Assembly (NCBI RefSeq): GCF_016907715.1
Contig: NZ_JAFBCM010000001.1
Coordinates: 7,169,420-7,233,419 of the forward strand
Length of the DNA stretch: 64,000 bases
Origin: Tenggerimyces flavus
GTDB taxonomy: Bacteria; Actinomycetota; Actinomycetes; Propionibacteriales; Actinopolymorphaceae
Direction: 5' to 3'
Part shown: in pieces, positions 8,733 to 17,265 of the stretch
Position numbering within the stretch: the stretch's first letter is position 1
How the letters are laid out: the number at the start of each line of letters is the position of its first letter
Translations under genes and position numbers: made by a program
Notes under the pieces: generated by a model
Seen by the model: only the letters and a program-made list of their open reading frames with translations
What the model was told of the DNA's origin: nothing
Databases searched by the model: none

Positions 8733-9530
8733 ATGAGACGGATTATGATCGCCACAGCGGCGACCGTCGCGGCCATGATCGTGTTGACCGCTGTCCTGGG
8801 ACCAGGGCTGACCGACCGTCTGCCCTCCGCCACCGTCGGGACACCCTTCAGCGCGTCGACGTCCGCGTATCCACTCGGCACCGACGTACTGGGCCGGGAC
8901 GTGCTGGCCCGGCTGCTGCACGGCGGCAGGCTCGTTGTCGGTGTCGCCGTCGGTGCGACCTTGCTGGCGACGGCGTTGAGCGCGGCTTTCGGTGTGCTCG
9001 TCGCGCTGTCTGCCAAATGGATGGGCGAGCTGGCGACCCGCATGACCGATACGGTTGCCGTGCTGCCCGCCCTGCTGGTCGTCCTGCTGCTCGCCGCGAG
9101 CTTTCCGGGCAGCGATCTAGCCGTGCTGGCCGCCGTGACGGTGACCACGGTGCCTTTCTCGGCACGGGTGGTGCGCTCAGCAGCCAGACGAGTGATCGTG
9201 CAGAGCTACACAGAGACCGCTCGTGCGCGCGGCGACTCGACGTGGCACGTCGTCCGGCGCGATATCGCCCCCAACATCGCTGGCGTGGTGTTCGCCGACG
9301 CCGGGGTCCGCTTCGCAGGCGCTGTGTCGCTGACCGCCACCGCCGGGTTCCTGGGCTTGGGCAGCCGGTCCGGCGCGCCAAACTGGGGCCGGATGGTCGC
9401 CGAGAACCTCCCCGGCTCCGAGCTGGCTGTGTTGCCGGTCCTGGCACCTGCCCTGGTCCTCGTGCTCTTCGTGCTGGTGGTCAATCTGCTCGCCGACGAG
9501 CTCGCCTCCCGGATCGGACGGCTGGCATGA
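8733..9530 (+). CDS. ABC transporter permease, DppC type
   Basis: 265 residues, beginning 4 bases after the previous stop. After the first helix comes the DppC signature around LGTDVLGRDVLARLLHGGRL. The EAA loop reads ARARGDSTWHVVRRDIAPN and the late motif is GFLGLGSRSGAPNWGRMVAE. It forms the heterodimeric channel with the preceding permease. Its stop overlaps the start of the ATPase (ATGA), which suggests fixed subunit ratios through translational coupling. Confidence 0.93.
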   Translation: MRRIMIATAATVAAMIVLTAVLGPGLTDRLPSATVGTPFSASTSAYPLGTDVLGRDVLARLLHGGRLVVGVAVGATLLATALSAAFGVLVALSAKWMGELATRMTDTVAVLPALLVVLLLAASFPGSDLAVLAAVTVTTVPFSARVVRSAARRVIVQSYTETARARGDSTWHVVRRDIAPNIAGVVFADAGVRFAGAVSLTATAGFLGLGSRSGAPNWGRMVAENLPGSELAVLPVLAPALVLVLFVLVVNLLADELASRIGRLA

Positions 9531-11032
9531 CCGCCCTCGCCGAGATCACCGACCTGGTGATCGTCCCGGATGACGGAACTGGTGCACCCGTTGTCGACCA
9601 CGTGAGCCTGTCCGTCGACGAAGGCGAGGTGGTGGGTGTGGTCGGGCGGTCTGGATCTGGGAAGACGACGACAGCACTCAGCCTCTTCGGCCGGGTGCGG
9701 CCCGGCTTGACCATGCGCACGGGACGTGTGCGGGTCGCAGGCGCAGACCCGTTCGGTCGCGGATCGAGGGCTTGGCGACACACGCTGTCCTATCTCGCGC
9801 AGGACCCGATGTCCGCGCTGAACCCGGCTCGACGGGTCGGCGCGCTGCTCGCCGAGATGCTTCGACTGCGCGCCTCGAGTACGGCCGACGCGACGCGACT
9901 GCTCGCTGCGGTCGACCTTCCCACCGGCCGGGAGTTCCTGCGCCGCCGTCCCTGGCAGGTCTCCGGCGGTCAGGCACAGCGCGTTGCTCTGGCCCTGGCG
10001 TTGGCCGGATCGCCGAGGCTCCTCGTCCTGGACGAGCCGACGAGCGGCCTCGACACGATCGTGGCCGCCGAGGTGCGAGCCGTACTGGCTCGGGCGCTCG
10101 CAGCCACAGGATCCGCGGCACTGCTGATCAGTCACGACGCGCGCCTGGTGGCCGAGCTGGCACACCGCTCGGTACGACTTGAGGCTGGGCACATCGCGGA
10201 ACCAGGTACGTCCCGGACAGTCCTGGCAGAGCGACCGCCGCTCGCCGTGCCGAGCATCGACTCGCGACCGGCAAGATTGCCGCAGCTCGTTGTCGAGGGG
10301 CTGACCGCCACCTACGCACGCCGCACAGTGGTCGACGGCGTCAGCTTCACCATTCCGGTAGGTGGATGCCTCGCCCTGGTCGGGCCGTCGGGATCAGGCA
10401 AGACGACGACCGCGCGCTGTCTGGTCGGCCTGCACCGTTCGACCGTGGGCTCGATCCGACTGGCAGGCCAGGACCTCGCCCCGTCACTTCGCGCGCGCAG
10501 CCACGCACAACGCCGCTCCACCGCTCTGGTCACCCAAGACCCTCTCGGGGCGCTCAACCCCAAGGAGCGGGTAGGCACGGCGTTGCGCAGACCCATGCGC
10601 GACCTGAACGATCTGGACGCGGCCGCACATACGGCTGCCCTGCTGGCTCAGGTGCAGCTCGAGTCCGTGCTCAGCGAGCGGCTGCCGGGATCGTTGTCCG
10701 GCGGTGAACGGCAGCGGATCAGCATTGCGCGGGCGCTGGCGGCTGACCCGGAGCTGCTCGTGTGTGACGAGATCACCTCGGGACTCGACGAAGACACCGC
10801 CACCGCAGTGCTTGACCTGCTCTCCGAACTACGCCGACAACGCGGTCTCACGGTCCTGCTGATCACCCACGATCTCGGTGTCGCTGCCCGTTACGCCGAC
10901 CACGTCCTCGTCCTCTCACGGGGGCGGGCGGTCGAACTCGGCCCAGTCCTCACGGTGCTCCGCTCACCTCGACACGAGGTGACCCGCCGGCTCGTGCGCG
11001 CATCCTCGACCATCCCGGCCTGGCCGGATTGA
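9527..11032 (+). CDS. Fused dipeptide-type ABC transporter ATPase (two nucleotide-binding domains)
   Basis: 501 residues with two complete ATPase domains in one chain, doing the work of DppD and DppF. Domain 1 has Walker A GRSGSGKTT, signature VSGGQAQR and Walker B LLVLDEPTSGLD. Domain 2 has GPSGSGKTT, LSGGERQR and LLVCDEITSGLDED. H-loop histidines follow in LLISHDARLV and LLITHDLGVA. The ATG lies inside the upstream stop (ATGA). It energises the importer at the inner membrane face. Domain 1 carries GGQAQR where domain 2 has the canonical GGERQR, so the two sites may differ in activity. Confidence 0.94.
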   Translation: MTALAEITDLVIVPDDGTGAPVVDHVSLSVDEGEVVGVVGRSGSGKTTTALSLFGRVRPGLTMRTGRVRVAGADPFGRGSRAWRHTLSYLAQDPMSALNPARRVGALLAEMLRLRASSTADATRLLAAVDLPTGREFLRRRPWQVSGGQAQRVALALALAGSPRLLVLDEPTSGLDTIVAAEVRAVLARALAATGSAALLISHDARLVAELAHRSVRLEAGHIAEPGTSRTVLAERPPLAVPSIDSRPARLPQLVVEGLTATYARRTVVDGVSFTIPVGGCLALVGPSGSGKTTTARCLVGLHRSTVGSIRLAGQDLAPSLRARSHAQRRSTALVTQDPLGALNPKERVGTALRRPMRDLNDLDAAAHTAALLAQVQLESVLSERLPGSLSGGERQRISIARALAADPELLVCDEITSGLDEDTATAVLDLLSELRRQRGLTVLLITHDLGVAARYADHVLVLSRGRAVELGPVLTVLRSPRHEVTRRLVRASSTIPAWPD

Positions 11033-11071
11033 CACCTGGTGAAATCACCCACCACACGAGACGGGAAACCC

Positions 11072-12025
11072 ATGGAAAACTCCGACATCCTCGCGGCCCT
11101 CAACGCAGATGGCTACTGCCTCGTCCGGAACGTGCTTTCCGATCAACAGGTGGCTGCCTTGGGACGCCGGCTGGACGAGCAGGCCGCAGGCGAGCAGATC
11201 CGGCGCGTGGAGCCGCCGCACGCAGATCCCGATCGGCTGGTGCCCGAGTTCACCCTGGACGGCAGCATCGTCGAGGTCGACGGCACCGGCTTCGAAATCG
11301 GAGGGACCGACGATCAGCGGGTCAGCAACCTCGTCAACAAGGGTGCGGTCTTCCGTGAGCTCGCTTCACACCCGTTCGTCGACAGCATCGCACCCGCCAT
11401 GATCGGGTCGCCGTACCTTCTCTCGTTCCTCGGCGCGAACATCTCCCGAACGGAACGTTCCGCGCAGGCGATCCACAATGATCAGCGCTACTTGCCCGAG
11501 TCGATGGCGGATCGGTGCTGGTGTTTGACGCTCCTGTGGATGCTGGACGACTTCACCGAGCAAAACGGCGCAACGCGGCTGATCTCGGGAAGCCATGAAT
11601 GGAACGAGGACGACCTCGCGCGTCGGGGAGCCCTTGAAACGATCCCGGCGATCGGACCAGCGGGGAGCGTTCTGGTCATGGATTCGCGACTCCTCCACGG
11701 TGCCGGGGCCAACCGGACCGACCGGCCTCGTCGCGTGATCGGCGCCACCTACGTGCCGTACTTCGTGCGCCAGGTCGAGAACTTCTCCCTGCAAGTCTCA
11801 CCGGAAGCACTCGCCGCGGCCAGCCCTAGGCTGCGCGAGTTGCTCGGCTTCCGCGTCCAGTCGCTCCTCGGCGGCGTCGAAGGCCACTTCGGTGTCCCTA
11901 CCATCAAGGCAGGCGCAGAGGGTGAGATCGAGTCTCAGCCAGCCGTTGGTTTCTTCGTCGAACGACCGCGGTCAACCACACCGCCCTTGGCCGCCGACGG
12001 CCGGGAACTGGATCGATCGACCTAG
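11072..12025 (+). CDS. Phytanoyl-CoA dioxygenase (PhyH) family Fe(II)/2-oxoglutarate oxygenase
   Basis: 317 residues. The PhyH facial triad is visible: H135-N-D137 (in QAIHNDQRY) and the distal H209 (in DSRLLHGAGANRT), with arginines just after it to hold 2-oxoglutarate. Between them lies LWMLDDFTEQNGATRLISGS, the family's core strand. The ATG at 11072 is preferred; a GTG at 11039 would add 11 residues that are not conserved-looking. It follows the importer ATPase by 39 bases, so it is probably co-transcribed. Inference: the imported compound, or something made from it, is hydroxylated by this cytosolic enzyme. The exact substrate is unknown. Confidence 0.88.
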   Translation: MENSDILAALNADGYCLVRNVLSDQQVAALGRRLDEQAAGEQIRRVEPPHADPDRLVPEFTLDGSIVEVDGTGFEIGGTDDQRVSNLVNKGAVFRELASHPFVDSIAPAMIGSPYLLSFLGANISRTERSAQAIHNDQRYLPESMADRCWCLTLLWMLDDFTEQNGATRLISGSHEWNEDDLARRGALETIPAIGPAGSVLVMDSRLLHGAGANRTDRPRRVIGATYVPYFVRQVENFSLQVSPEALAAASPRLRELLGFRVQSLLGGVEGHFGVPTIKAGAEGEIESQPAVGFFVERPRSTTPPLAADGRELDRST

Positions 12026-12079
12026 GTCTGACCACCCTCGACCGGCCTCTGCACCACGGCCACGTCGTGACCAGCCGCC

Positions 12080-12370
12080 TGACTGCCCGATCCGCCGGCG
12101 CGACGGCAGCAACGTCTGGTCACTGCGGTCACCCCTGGCGGGGAAGTCCGCTCGGGCGATCGCCGCGGAGCTGGGCCGATCTCGACCCCGCGGATCCTGA
12201 CCAAGGATGCAAAGCTGCGCGAGATCGTGCAGGGTCGGCTCGGCCAGCGGTGGAGCGCTGAACAGATCGCGCGCGAGCTGGCCGTCGTGCATGGCCGGCA
12301 CCTGGCGATCGAGACGAACTACCGGGCCCTCTACAGCCCTGACCGCGTGGGTGCAGCGCGAGCGCTGTGA
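12080..12370 (+). pseudogene. IS30-family transposase fragment
   Basis: Two adjacent frames give parts of an IS30 transposase. The first reads SPLAGKSARAIAAELGRS (N-terminal helix-turn-helix). After a frame change near 12200 the next reads KLREIVQGRLGQRWSAEQIA, then RELAVVHGRHLAIET and YRALYSPDR, and stops. The DDE catalytic domain is absent and I see no terminal inverted repeats. This is the stump of an old insertion. Confidence 0.75.
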
Positions 12371-12434
12371 TTGGTGTGGCGAACCCACCGCTCCCACCGC
12401 GCTGCGACGCAGCAGCCGGGACGGTTGCCGTTTG

Positions 12435-12977
12435 TCAGTCGTCGTACCCAACGAACCCGACGGGGATCCTCCCGCCGCTCCCGCGCACAGCGGCGGCCGC
12501 GGCGTCGACTCCAAGCCCGCCGTACAGCTCGACCAGACCTAGGTCGAGGCCCGCCAGGGACGCGACGACCGCCTCCACGGCGGCCGCGTCCGGCACCGGG
12601 ACGAAGACGGCGTCGGCATGGGTGTCGCGGTCACGATCCGGGTCGAGTCCGGGCGCGAGGTAGAGGAACGCAGCGGGCCTCAGTACGCCCCCGATGGCGG
12701 CGCGCTTGTAGTCGGCGATCCGCTCCAGCGACTCGAAGGCGTACCGGTTGAGGCCGATCCGGACGTCGAGGGCTACGGCCGCCCGGACGCTCGCGGCCTC
12801 CTCGGCGCCAAGCCCGCCGCAGAGCTCGATCCGTCCAGCGCCCTGCTCCACCTGCGCCAGGACGACATCGACGAGTTCCTCACGGCCGGTCCCTACGATC
12901 CGCAGGTGGTCGCGGACGACGCGGACCCCGGGGGTTCCCTCGTAGATAACAGCGGTGAACTTGCTCTCTATAGTCAT
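12435..12977 (-). CDS. Tandem DUF6506-like protein
   Basis: 180 residues made of two similar halves. Each half starts with a strand (TAVIYEGTPG; AAFLYLAPGLDPD) and ends with an equivalent motif: GAGRIELCGGLGAEEAASVR then VRIGLNRY in the first half, and LGLVELYGGLGVDAAAAAVR then IPVGFVGYD in the second. This G-x-x-x-I/V-E-L-x-G-G-L/F-G pattern resembles the small DUF6506 family, here duplicated within one chain. Function unknown. It is divergent from a MarR regulator, whose likely operator sits in the 56-base gap. The start at 12977 (MTIESKF) is the one closest to the conserved strand; 13001 is an alternative. Confidence 0.72.
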   Translation of the reverse strand: MTIESKFTAVIYEGTPGVRVVRDHLRIVGTGREELVDVVLAQVEQGAGRIELCGGLGAEEAASVRAAVALDVRIGLNRYAFESLERIADYKRAAIGGVLRPAAFLYLAPGLDPDRDRDTHADAVFVPVPDAAAVEAVVASLAGLDLGLVELYGGLGVDAAAAAVRGSGGRIPVGFVGYDD

Positions 12978-12990
12978 GTCGACGCCAACA

Positions 12991-13023
12991 TAGCTTGCCA
13001 TGGAACTATTCCGCGACAAGCTA
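12991..13023. promoter_or_regulatory. Candidate MarR operator between divergent genes
   Basis: TAGCTTG (12991-12997) and CAAGCTA (13017-13023) form a perfect 7-bp inverted repeat with a 19-base spacer, in the gap between the DUF6506-like gene and the marR-type gene. MarR proteins commonly bind such sites to control themselves and a divergent neighbour. No binding data exist here. Confidence 0.4.
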
Positions 13024-13033
13024 GATTGCTGGC

Positions 13034-13534
13034 ATGGAACGCGACCACGTCGATCGAATGCTGCAGGCATGGACCGACCGTGACCCGCAGCTTGCGACAG
13101 AACCGCTTGCGGTCGCGGGGCGGATCCTACGACTGGCGCGGTTCCTCGACATCGCCATCGCGCGCGGTCTGACACCGCTCGGGCTGAGCTTCGAGGACTT
13201 CGACGTCCTCAACACCCTGCGGCGCGAGGGCGGAGGGCCAGTCCGTCCCAGCGCGCTTGCCCGCGCCGCCCTTATCTCCAGCGGCGCGATGACAGCCCGG
13301 ATGGGCCGGCTACAGAACCGCGGGCTCATAACCCGCACAGGCGACGACGGCGACCGACGGGCAGTCCAGGTGAGCCTGACCGCCGACGGGGAAGCGCTCG
13401 CCACCCGCGCACTGGCCGCAGTCCTCGACGCCGACGAGTCAGTGCTCGCGCCCATGGACGCTGCCTCCCGCACCGCCGTCGCCGACGGGCTACGCACTCT
13501 GCTCGTGCCGCTGGAACACTCCGGAACGGCATAA
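13034..13534 (+). CDS. MarR family transcriptional regulator
   Basis: 166 residues. A winged helix-turn-helix is clear: LSFEDFDVLNTLRREGG (helix 2), RPSALARAALISSGAMTARM (helices 3-4, recognition helix) and a wing with GLITRTGDDGDRRAVQVSLT. The D-x-R-R motif of the wing and the C-terminal dimerisation helices are present. It probably represses itself and the divergent DUF6506-like gene through the inverted repeat upstream. The ligand is unknown. The ribosome-binding site is weak. Confidence 0.92.
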   Translation: MERDHVDRMLQAWTDRDPQLATEPLAVAGRILRLARFLDIAIARGLTPLGLSFEDFDVLNTLRREGGGPVRPSALARAALISSGAMTARMGRLQNRGLITRTGDDGDRRAVQVSLTADGEALATRALAAVLDADESVLAPMDAASRTAVADGLRTLLVPLEHSGTA

Positions 13535-13728
13535 CCGCCCGGTCTCATCCGGCCAGCTCGTCACCAACCTGACCGACTGGAGCGCCCCGCCCGAGTCCAG
13601 ATCACCGCACTCATGGCCGAGGTGTTCGACGGCCGACGGGCCTCTCACCAACGTAGGGGGAGGATGAATGCTCGCTGCCAACCACGCGACCTGGTAGCCG
13701 GGCTATGAAGGGGCGAGGAGGTGGGGCA

Positions 13729-14550
13729 ATGACGGCGTTGTTGAGCATTGGCGAGTTCGCGCGGGTGTCCCACGTGAGCGTGAAGGCGTTGCGGCACTAC
13801 GACGAGATCGGACAGCTGAAACCCGCGAACGTCGATCCATGGTGGGGGCGCCGGCGGTACTCCAGCGCCCAAGTGCCCGCCGCTCAAGTGATCCGCCGGT
13901 TTCGAGAGCTCGACATGTCGCTTGACCAGATTCAGCTGGTTCTCGACGCACCGGACATCGACAGCAGGAACGAGGTGATCGTCCGTCACCTCCAGCGCAT
14001 GCAGCAGACGCTGGAACACACTCAGGCGGCGGTGGAGTCCTTGAAGTCATTGCTCGAAGGACGCTCAGCTGCTCTGTCTGTCGAGTGTCGCCGAGTCGAA
14101 GCCGTCTCGGCGCTCGCCATCACCGGAAACGTCGAGTGGGACGACATCGAGAGATGGCTGGAGTCCGCGTTCGGCGAGCTTCACCACTTGTGGACGACGT
14201 CGATCCTCCGGTCGTCGGTGGTGCTGACGCTGCCCTGTACAGCCCGGAGTTCTTCGAGGCCCACACGCGGGACAGGTCGTCGCGTTCCTTCCGATCACAA
14301 GAAGCGCGACCCCGCGGGACGTGCCGAGATCGAGATCCCCGCGGCCCCGATCGCGGTAGCCGTACACAAGGGACCGTTCGCCGAAGTAGACCAGGCATAC
14401 GCCGCGCTCGGGACCTTCGTGACCGAACGCGTTCTCGGCTCGCCAGGTCCGATCCGCGAGAACGATCACGTGGTCGGCGGAGATGAGCCGTCGATCAAAA
14501 TCGAATTCTGCTGGCCCATCCGCCATCTCCCCAAGGAGCCGCACTCATGA
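13729..14550 (+). CDS. MerR family regulator with GyrI-like effector domain, scrambled by compensating frameshifts
   Basis: 273 residues as read. GGAGGT lies just before the ATG. N-terminus: MerR helix-turn-helix (SIGEFARVSHVSVKALRHYD, wing RRRYSS), then a dimerisation coiled coil to about residue 120, then a GyrI-like/SOUL ligand domain. Between about 14195 and 14320 the expected protein sequence is found in other frames: the second frame gives DDVDPPVVGGADAALYSPEF, the third gives GQVVAFLPITRSATP, and the sense returns to the first frame at GRAEIEIP. Three single-base shifts therefore cancel out, leaving about 40 residues of wrong sequence in an otherwise open gene. Activity of the effector domain is doubtful. 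It overlaps the following VOC remnant (ATGA). Confidence 0.75.
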   Translation: MTALLSIGEFARVSHVSVKALRHYDEIGQLKPANVDPWWGRRRYSSAQVPAAQVIRRFRELDMSLDQIQLVLDAPDIDSRNEVIVRHLQRMQQTLEHTQAAVESLKSLLEGRSAALSVECRRVEAVSALAITGNVEWDDIERWLESAFGELHHLWTTSILRSSVVLTLPCTARSSSRPTRGTGRRVPSDHKKRDPAGRAEIEIPAAPIAVAVHKGPFAEVDQAYAALGTFVTERVLGSPGPIRENDHVVGGDEPSIKIEFCWPIRHLPKEPHS

Positions 14551-14907
14551 CTATCGCACTTCATTCCGTCGTCATCGACTGCGCCGACGCGGCGCGGGTA
14601 GCTGCGTTCTGGGCAACCGTTCTCGGACGGCGGATGGACGGTGAGCCACGTGGAGTTCGCCAGCATCGGACTCGGTGACGACGAGTCGTAATCGCCACGC
14701 TGGATGTTCGTCAGAGTGCCTGTGCCGAAATCGGGAAAGAACCGCATCCATGTCGACCTGATGTCGTCCGACGCCGCGGAGCTCGACCGGCTGGTCGCAT
14801 TGGGCGCAAAGCGACTGGACGACTTCGACGAGGACGGTGAGAAGTGGACGACGCTCGCCGATCTCGAGGGCAACGAGTTCGATCTTCTCGTCAAGAAGGC
14901 GACCTGA
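14547..14907 (+). pseudogene. Broken VOC (glyoxalase-like) protein gene
   Basis: The ATG overlaps the MerR stop. The N-terminal frame reads MTIALHSVVIDCADAARVAA then FWATVLGRR, the first beta-alpha unit of a VOC-fold protein. Near 14645 the sense moves to another frame (VEFASIGLGDDES), which meets an in-frame TAA at about 14689 and continues as PRWMFVRVPVPKSGKNRIHV, then DLEGNEFDLLV. One frameshift and one stop make it a pseudogene unless both are sequence errors. It was probably co-transcribed with the MerR gene and the SRPBCC gene after it. Confidence 0.7.
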
Positions 14908-14909
14908 GC

Positions 14910-15165
14910 GTGGTATCCCTCCGCGAGCAACGATCGATCGACGTCGAACCAGCAGTGGCCTGGGCTGCGCTCAGCGACTGGAGCGGGCTGCGCGAGCGCC
15001 TCGTACCAGGATTCGTCGTCGACGTACGGATGGACGGCGCCGACCGCGTCCTCGCGTTCTTCAACGACCTGGTAGTCCGCGAACGTCAGGTGGGCTTGAG
15101 CGAGACCCATCGCCGGCTCGTCTGGACCGTGGTCGATGGCGGCCCGTTCAGACCCTGGAAACCAC
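14910..15165 (+). pseudogene. Truncated SRPBCC-family (START-like) protein gene
   Basis: It starts at a GTG two bases after the VOC stop. About 80 residues fit the N-terminal half of an SRPBCC ligand-binding fold: SIDVEPAVAWAALSDWSGLR, then a strand with VVRERQVGLS and RRLVWTVVDGGPF. After that the similarity ends and the frame runs into unrelated sequence. The C-terminal helix that closes the pocket is missing. Confidence 0.55.
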
Positions 15166-15394
15166 CAAGACCTAGCTGTTGTGCGCATAGTGCGGCGTCC
15201 GTCCGGCCTAGTAGCGGCCGGCTGCCATATCCATCAGGCGGGAGAGTACGAGCCGATCGCGGACGCCGTGCTCGTGCTCGTTCGTCGTCTACCTGGGCGT
15301 TGCCGAGCTGCGCGAGCGTGTCCTGCTGTTGCTGTGACGCGGCGTACACATCCTCGACATAGACGGCGGCGACGATGGGACCCTCGTTGTTCGC

Positions 15395-15564
15395 AAGACG
15401 ATCGAGGTCGCGCAGGGCGTTCCAGTCGTCAGCGGCGGCGAGCAGCTCGGCGGCAGCGGCGAACGGTGGTCGACCTCGCTAAGCGCTTCGGCATGACGCT
15501 TGCCGGCTTCGTCTGCGACGAGCGCTTCGTCCTCTACTCCCACCCCGAGCGCGTGGCGCCCTGA
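15395..15564 (+). pseudogene. C-terminal remnant of FdhD
   Basis: The frame ending at 15564 reads VVDLAKRFGMTLAGFVCDER and then FVLYSHPERV. This is the end of FdhD, the sulfur carrier needed to sulfurate formate dehydrogenase (usual form LAxxxGMTLxGFxRxxRFNVYxHPxRI). The upstream part is out of frame and the catalytic CxxC loop is absent. The last 31 bases overlap the 3' end of the convergent permease gene. The 230 bases before it hold nothing I recognise. Confidence 0.6.
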
Positions 15565-17039
15565 GTCGGCGAGGACGACGCGCCTTCGACGGCTCTGGCC
15601 AGTGCGCCGGCCGGAGCGGGAGCGAGGACGTCGAAGACCAGGAAGAGAATCCCGGCGATCAGGTACGAGCCGACGAAGCTCACGTCGACGCCGCCGGCCA
15701 GGTTCGCCAACGGTCCGACGTAGTGGGCGGTCTGCAGGGCCAGGAGGCCGAACAGAGAGCCGCCGCACCACGCGGCGACCGCGCGCCAGTTCCAGCCTCC
15801 GCTGAACCAGTAGGCCCCACCGCGTTGCCCGCGGTTGAACATCTGGAGATCGTCCGGCAGGTACGTGCCTCGCTGGCGCAGGAAGCCGATCGCCATGATC
15901 GCCGCCCAGGGCGCGATCACCGCCAGCACGACCAGCGACGCCGTCGCGATCGAGTCCGCGGCGTCCCAGACGAGGGATCCGAGGAAGACCAGCCCCACCG
16001 AGACGGTGCCGGCAAGAATGGTTGCTCCAGCACGGGAAAGTCGAGGGACCAGGCTCTCCAGATCGAGTCCGCTGCTGTACATACCGGACGCCGCCCAGGC
16101 GAGCCCGCCGAGCAGGGCGAATGGCAGCAGCATCATCGCGTACCAGATCGGGGCGTTGCCCGCGAGATTCTCGGGGAACGACGCAGTCGGATCGACGAAC
16201 GCGGTCGCGACCACCGCCCCGATCGACATGGGGACGACGTACCCGACGAAGACGCCGAGCGAGGCGACCGATGCCAGCTTCGCGGTGGAATGGCGCTGCG
16301 CCGAGATGTAGCGGGTCCAGTCTCCGACCAAGGTGCCGATTTGCAACACTCCCGACACACCGACGGTGATCGCCGCCAGTAGCCACGTGCTTCCGTATCT
16401 GCCGAGCAGATAGTCGCCACCCTGGTAGCCGAGGTCGATGTCGCCCGAGAACGCGATGGGCATCGCGAGGACGACGAGTCCGCCGGCGATCATCAGGACC
16501 CACGCCACCCGCACCAGGAGGTGGTACCCGTAGATGGCAACTAGCGCGGTCAGCAACGCGATGAGGCCGTACGTGACCGCGAGCGCCGCATCCGTGGTCG
16601 CCGTGTCGAGGAGGCGGCTCGATAAGCCGACGGTCGCGCTGCCACTGGTCCAGATCACCACTGCGGTCGAGACGGCCGTGATGACCAGACCGACGGTGGA
16701 GCCGATGATACGGCCACGCACCCCGAAGTGCGCCCCGCTCGACGTCGCGTTGTTGGTCGCGGTCCGCGAGCCCATGAGGATCAATGGAAGCAGCGCGGCG
16801 ATCCCCACCGTGGTCCCGACGACGATCGAGCTCACGGCTCCCCACACATCGAGGCCGAACGTGATCGGGATCCAGCCGTAGATCATGCTGGCCAAGGTCG
16901 CGCTGTTACCAACGATGATGACGAAGAAGGTCCAGGGTGTACTCGTCCTGGATTCCTCCTTGATGCGGTCGATACCGACCCGTTCGAAGCTCAACGACTG
17001 ACCGGTCGGACCCGGACGGCGACGTCCTGCTGTCTCCAT
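15534..17039 (-). CDS. NCS1 family nucleobase/cytosine permease
   Basis: 501 residues, about 12 membrane helices. The ATG at 17039 is preceded by GGAGG at 7 bases. NCS1 hallmarks are the N-terminal TPWTFFVIIVGNSATLASMI (helix 1 with the substrate/Na-site residues), helix 3 with SGAHFGVRGRIIGS, and VGDWTRYI in the middle. Members import cytosine, purines, allantoin, hydantoin or vitamins by Na+ or H+ symport in the cell membrane. Which substrate is used cannot be told; no catabolic partner gene is adjacent. It is divergent from the P450 gene. Confidence 0.9.
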   Translation of the reverse strand: METAGRRRPGPTGQSLSFERVGIDRIKEESRTSTPWTFFVIIVGNSATLASMIYGWIPITFGLDVWGAVSSIVVGTTVGIAALLPLILMGSRTATNNATSSGAHFGVRGRIIGSTVGLVITAVSTAVVIWTSGSATVGLSSRLLDTATTDAALAVTYGLIALLTALVAIYGYHLLVRVAWVLMIAGGLVVLAMPIAFSGDIDLGYQGGDYLLGRYGSTWLLAAITVGVSGVLQIGTLVGDWTRYISAQRHSTAKLASVASLGVFVGYVVPMSIGAVVATAFVDPTASFPENLAGNAPIWYAMMLLPFALLGGLAWAASGMYSSGLDLESLVPRLSRAGATILAGTVSVGLVFLGSLVWDAADSIATASLVVLAVIAPWAAIMAIGFLRQRGTYLPDDLQMFNRGQRGGAYWFSGGWNWRAVAAWCGGSLFGLLALQTAHYVGPLANLAGGVDVSFVGSYLIAGILFLVFDVLAPAPAGALARAVEGASSSPTQGATRSGWE

Positions 17040-17153
17040 GCTCGCGCCTCCGTTCGCCGTGGAACCTCTTCGGCCATACCGCCCTCCACTAATACGGCCT
17101 TGACGCGGATCGCGCCACACAATCGAGTGCGCGAACGGCCGATCATTTCACTC

Positions 17154-17182
17154 TTGACACGCACCGCGGGGTGGGAAACCAT
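17154..17182 (+). promoter_or_regulatory. Possible promoter of the P450 gene
   Basis: TTGACA at 17154-17159 matches a vegetative -35 box exactly. The hexamer 17 bases on (AACCAT, 17177-17182) is only a poor -10. It lies 84 bases before the P450 start and points the right way. Confidence 0.3.
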
Positions 17183-17265
17183 CCCGACAAGCGACCCTCG
17201 GGGACACGGGTTTTGCGAAGCTATTCGAGACATTCCTTTGTCAGCTCGCCAAGGGAGGCGACGAC

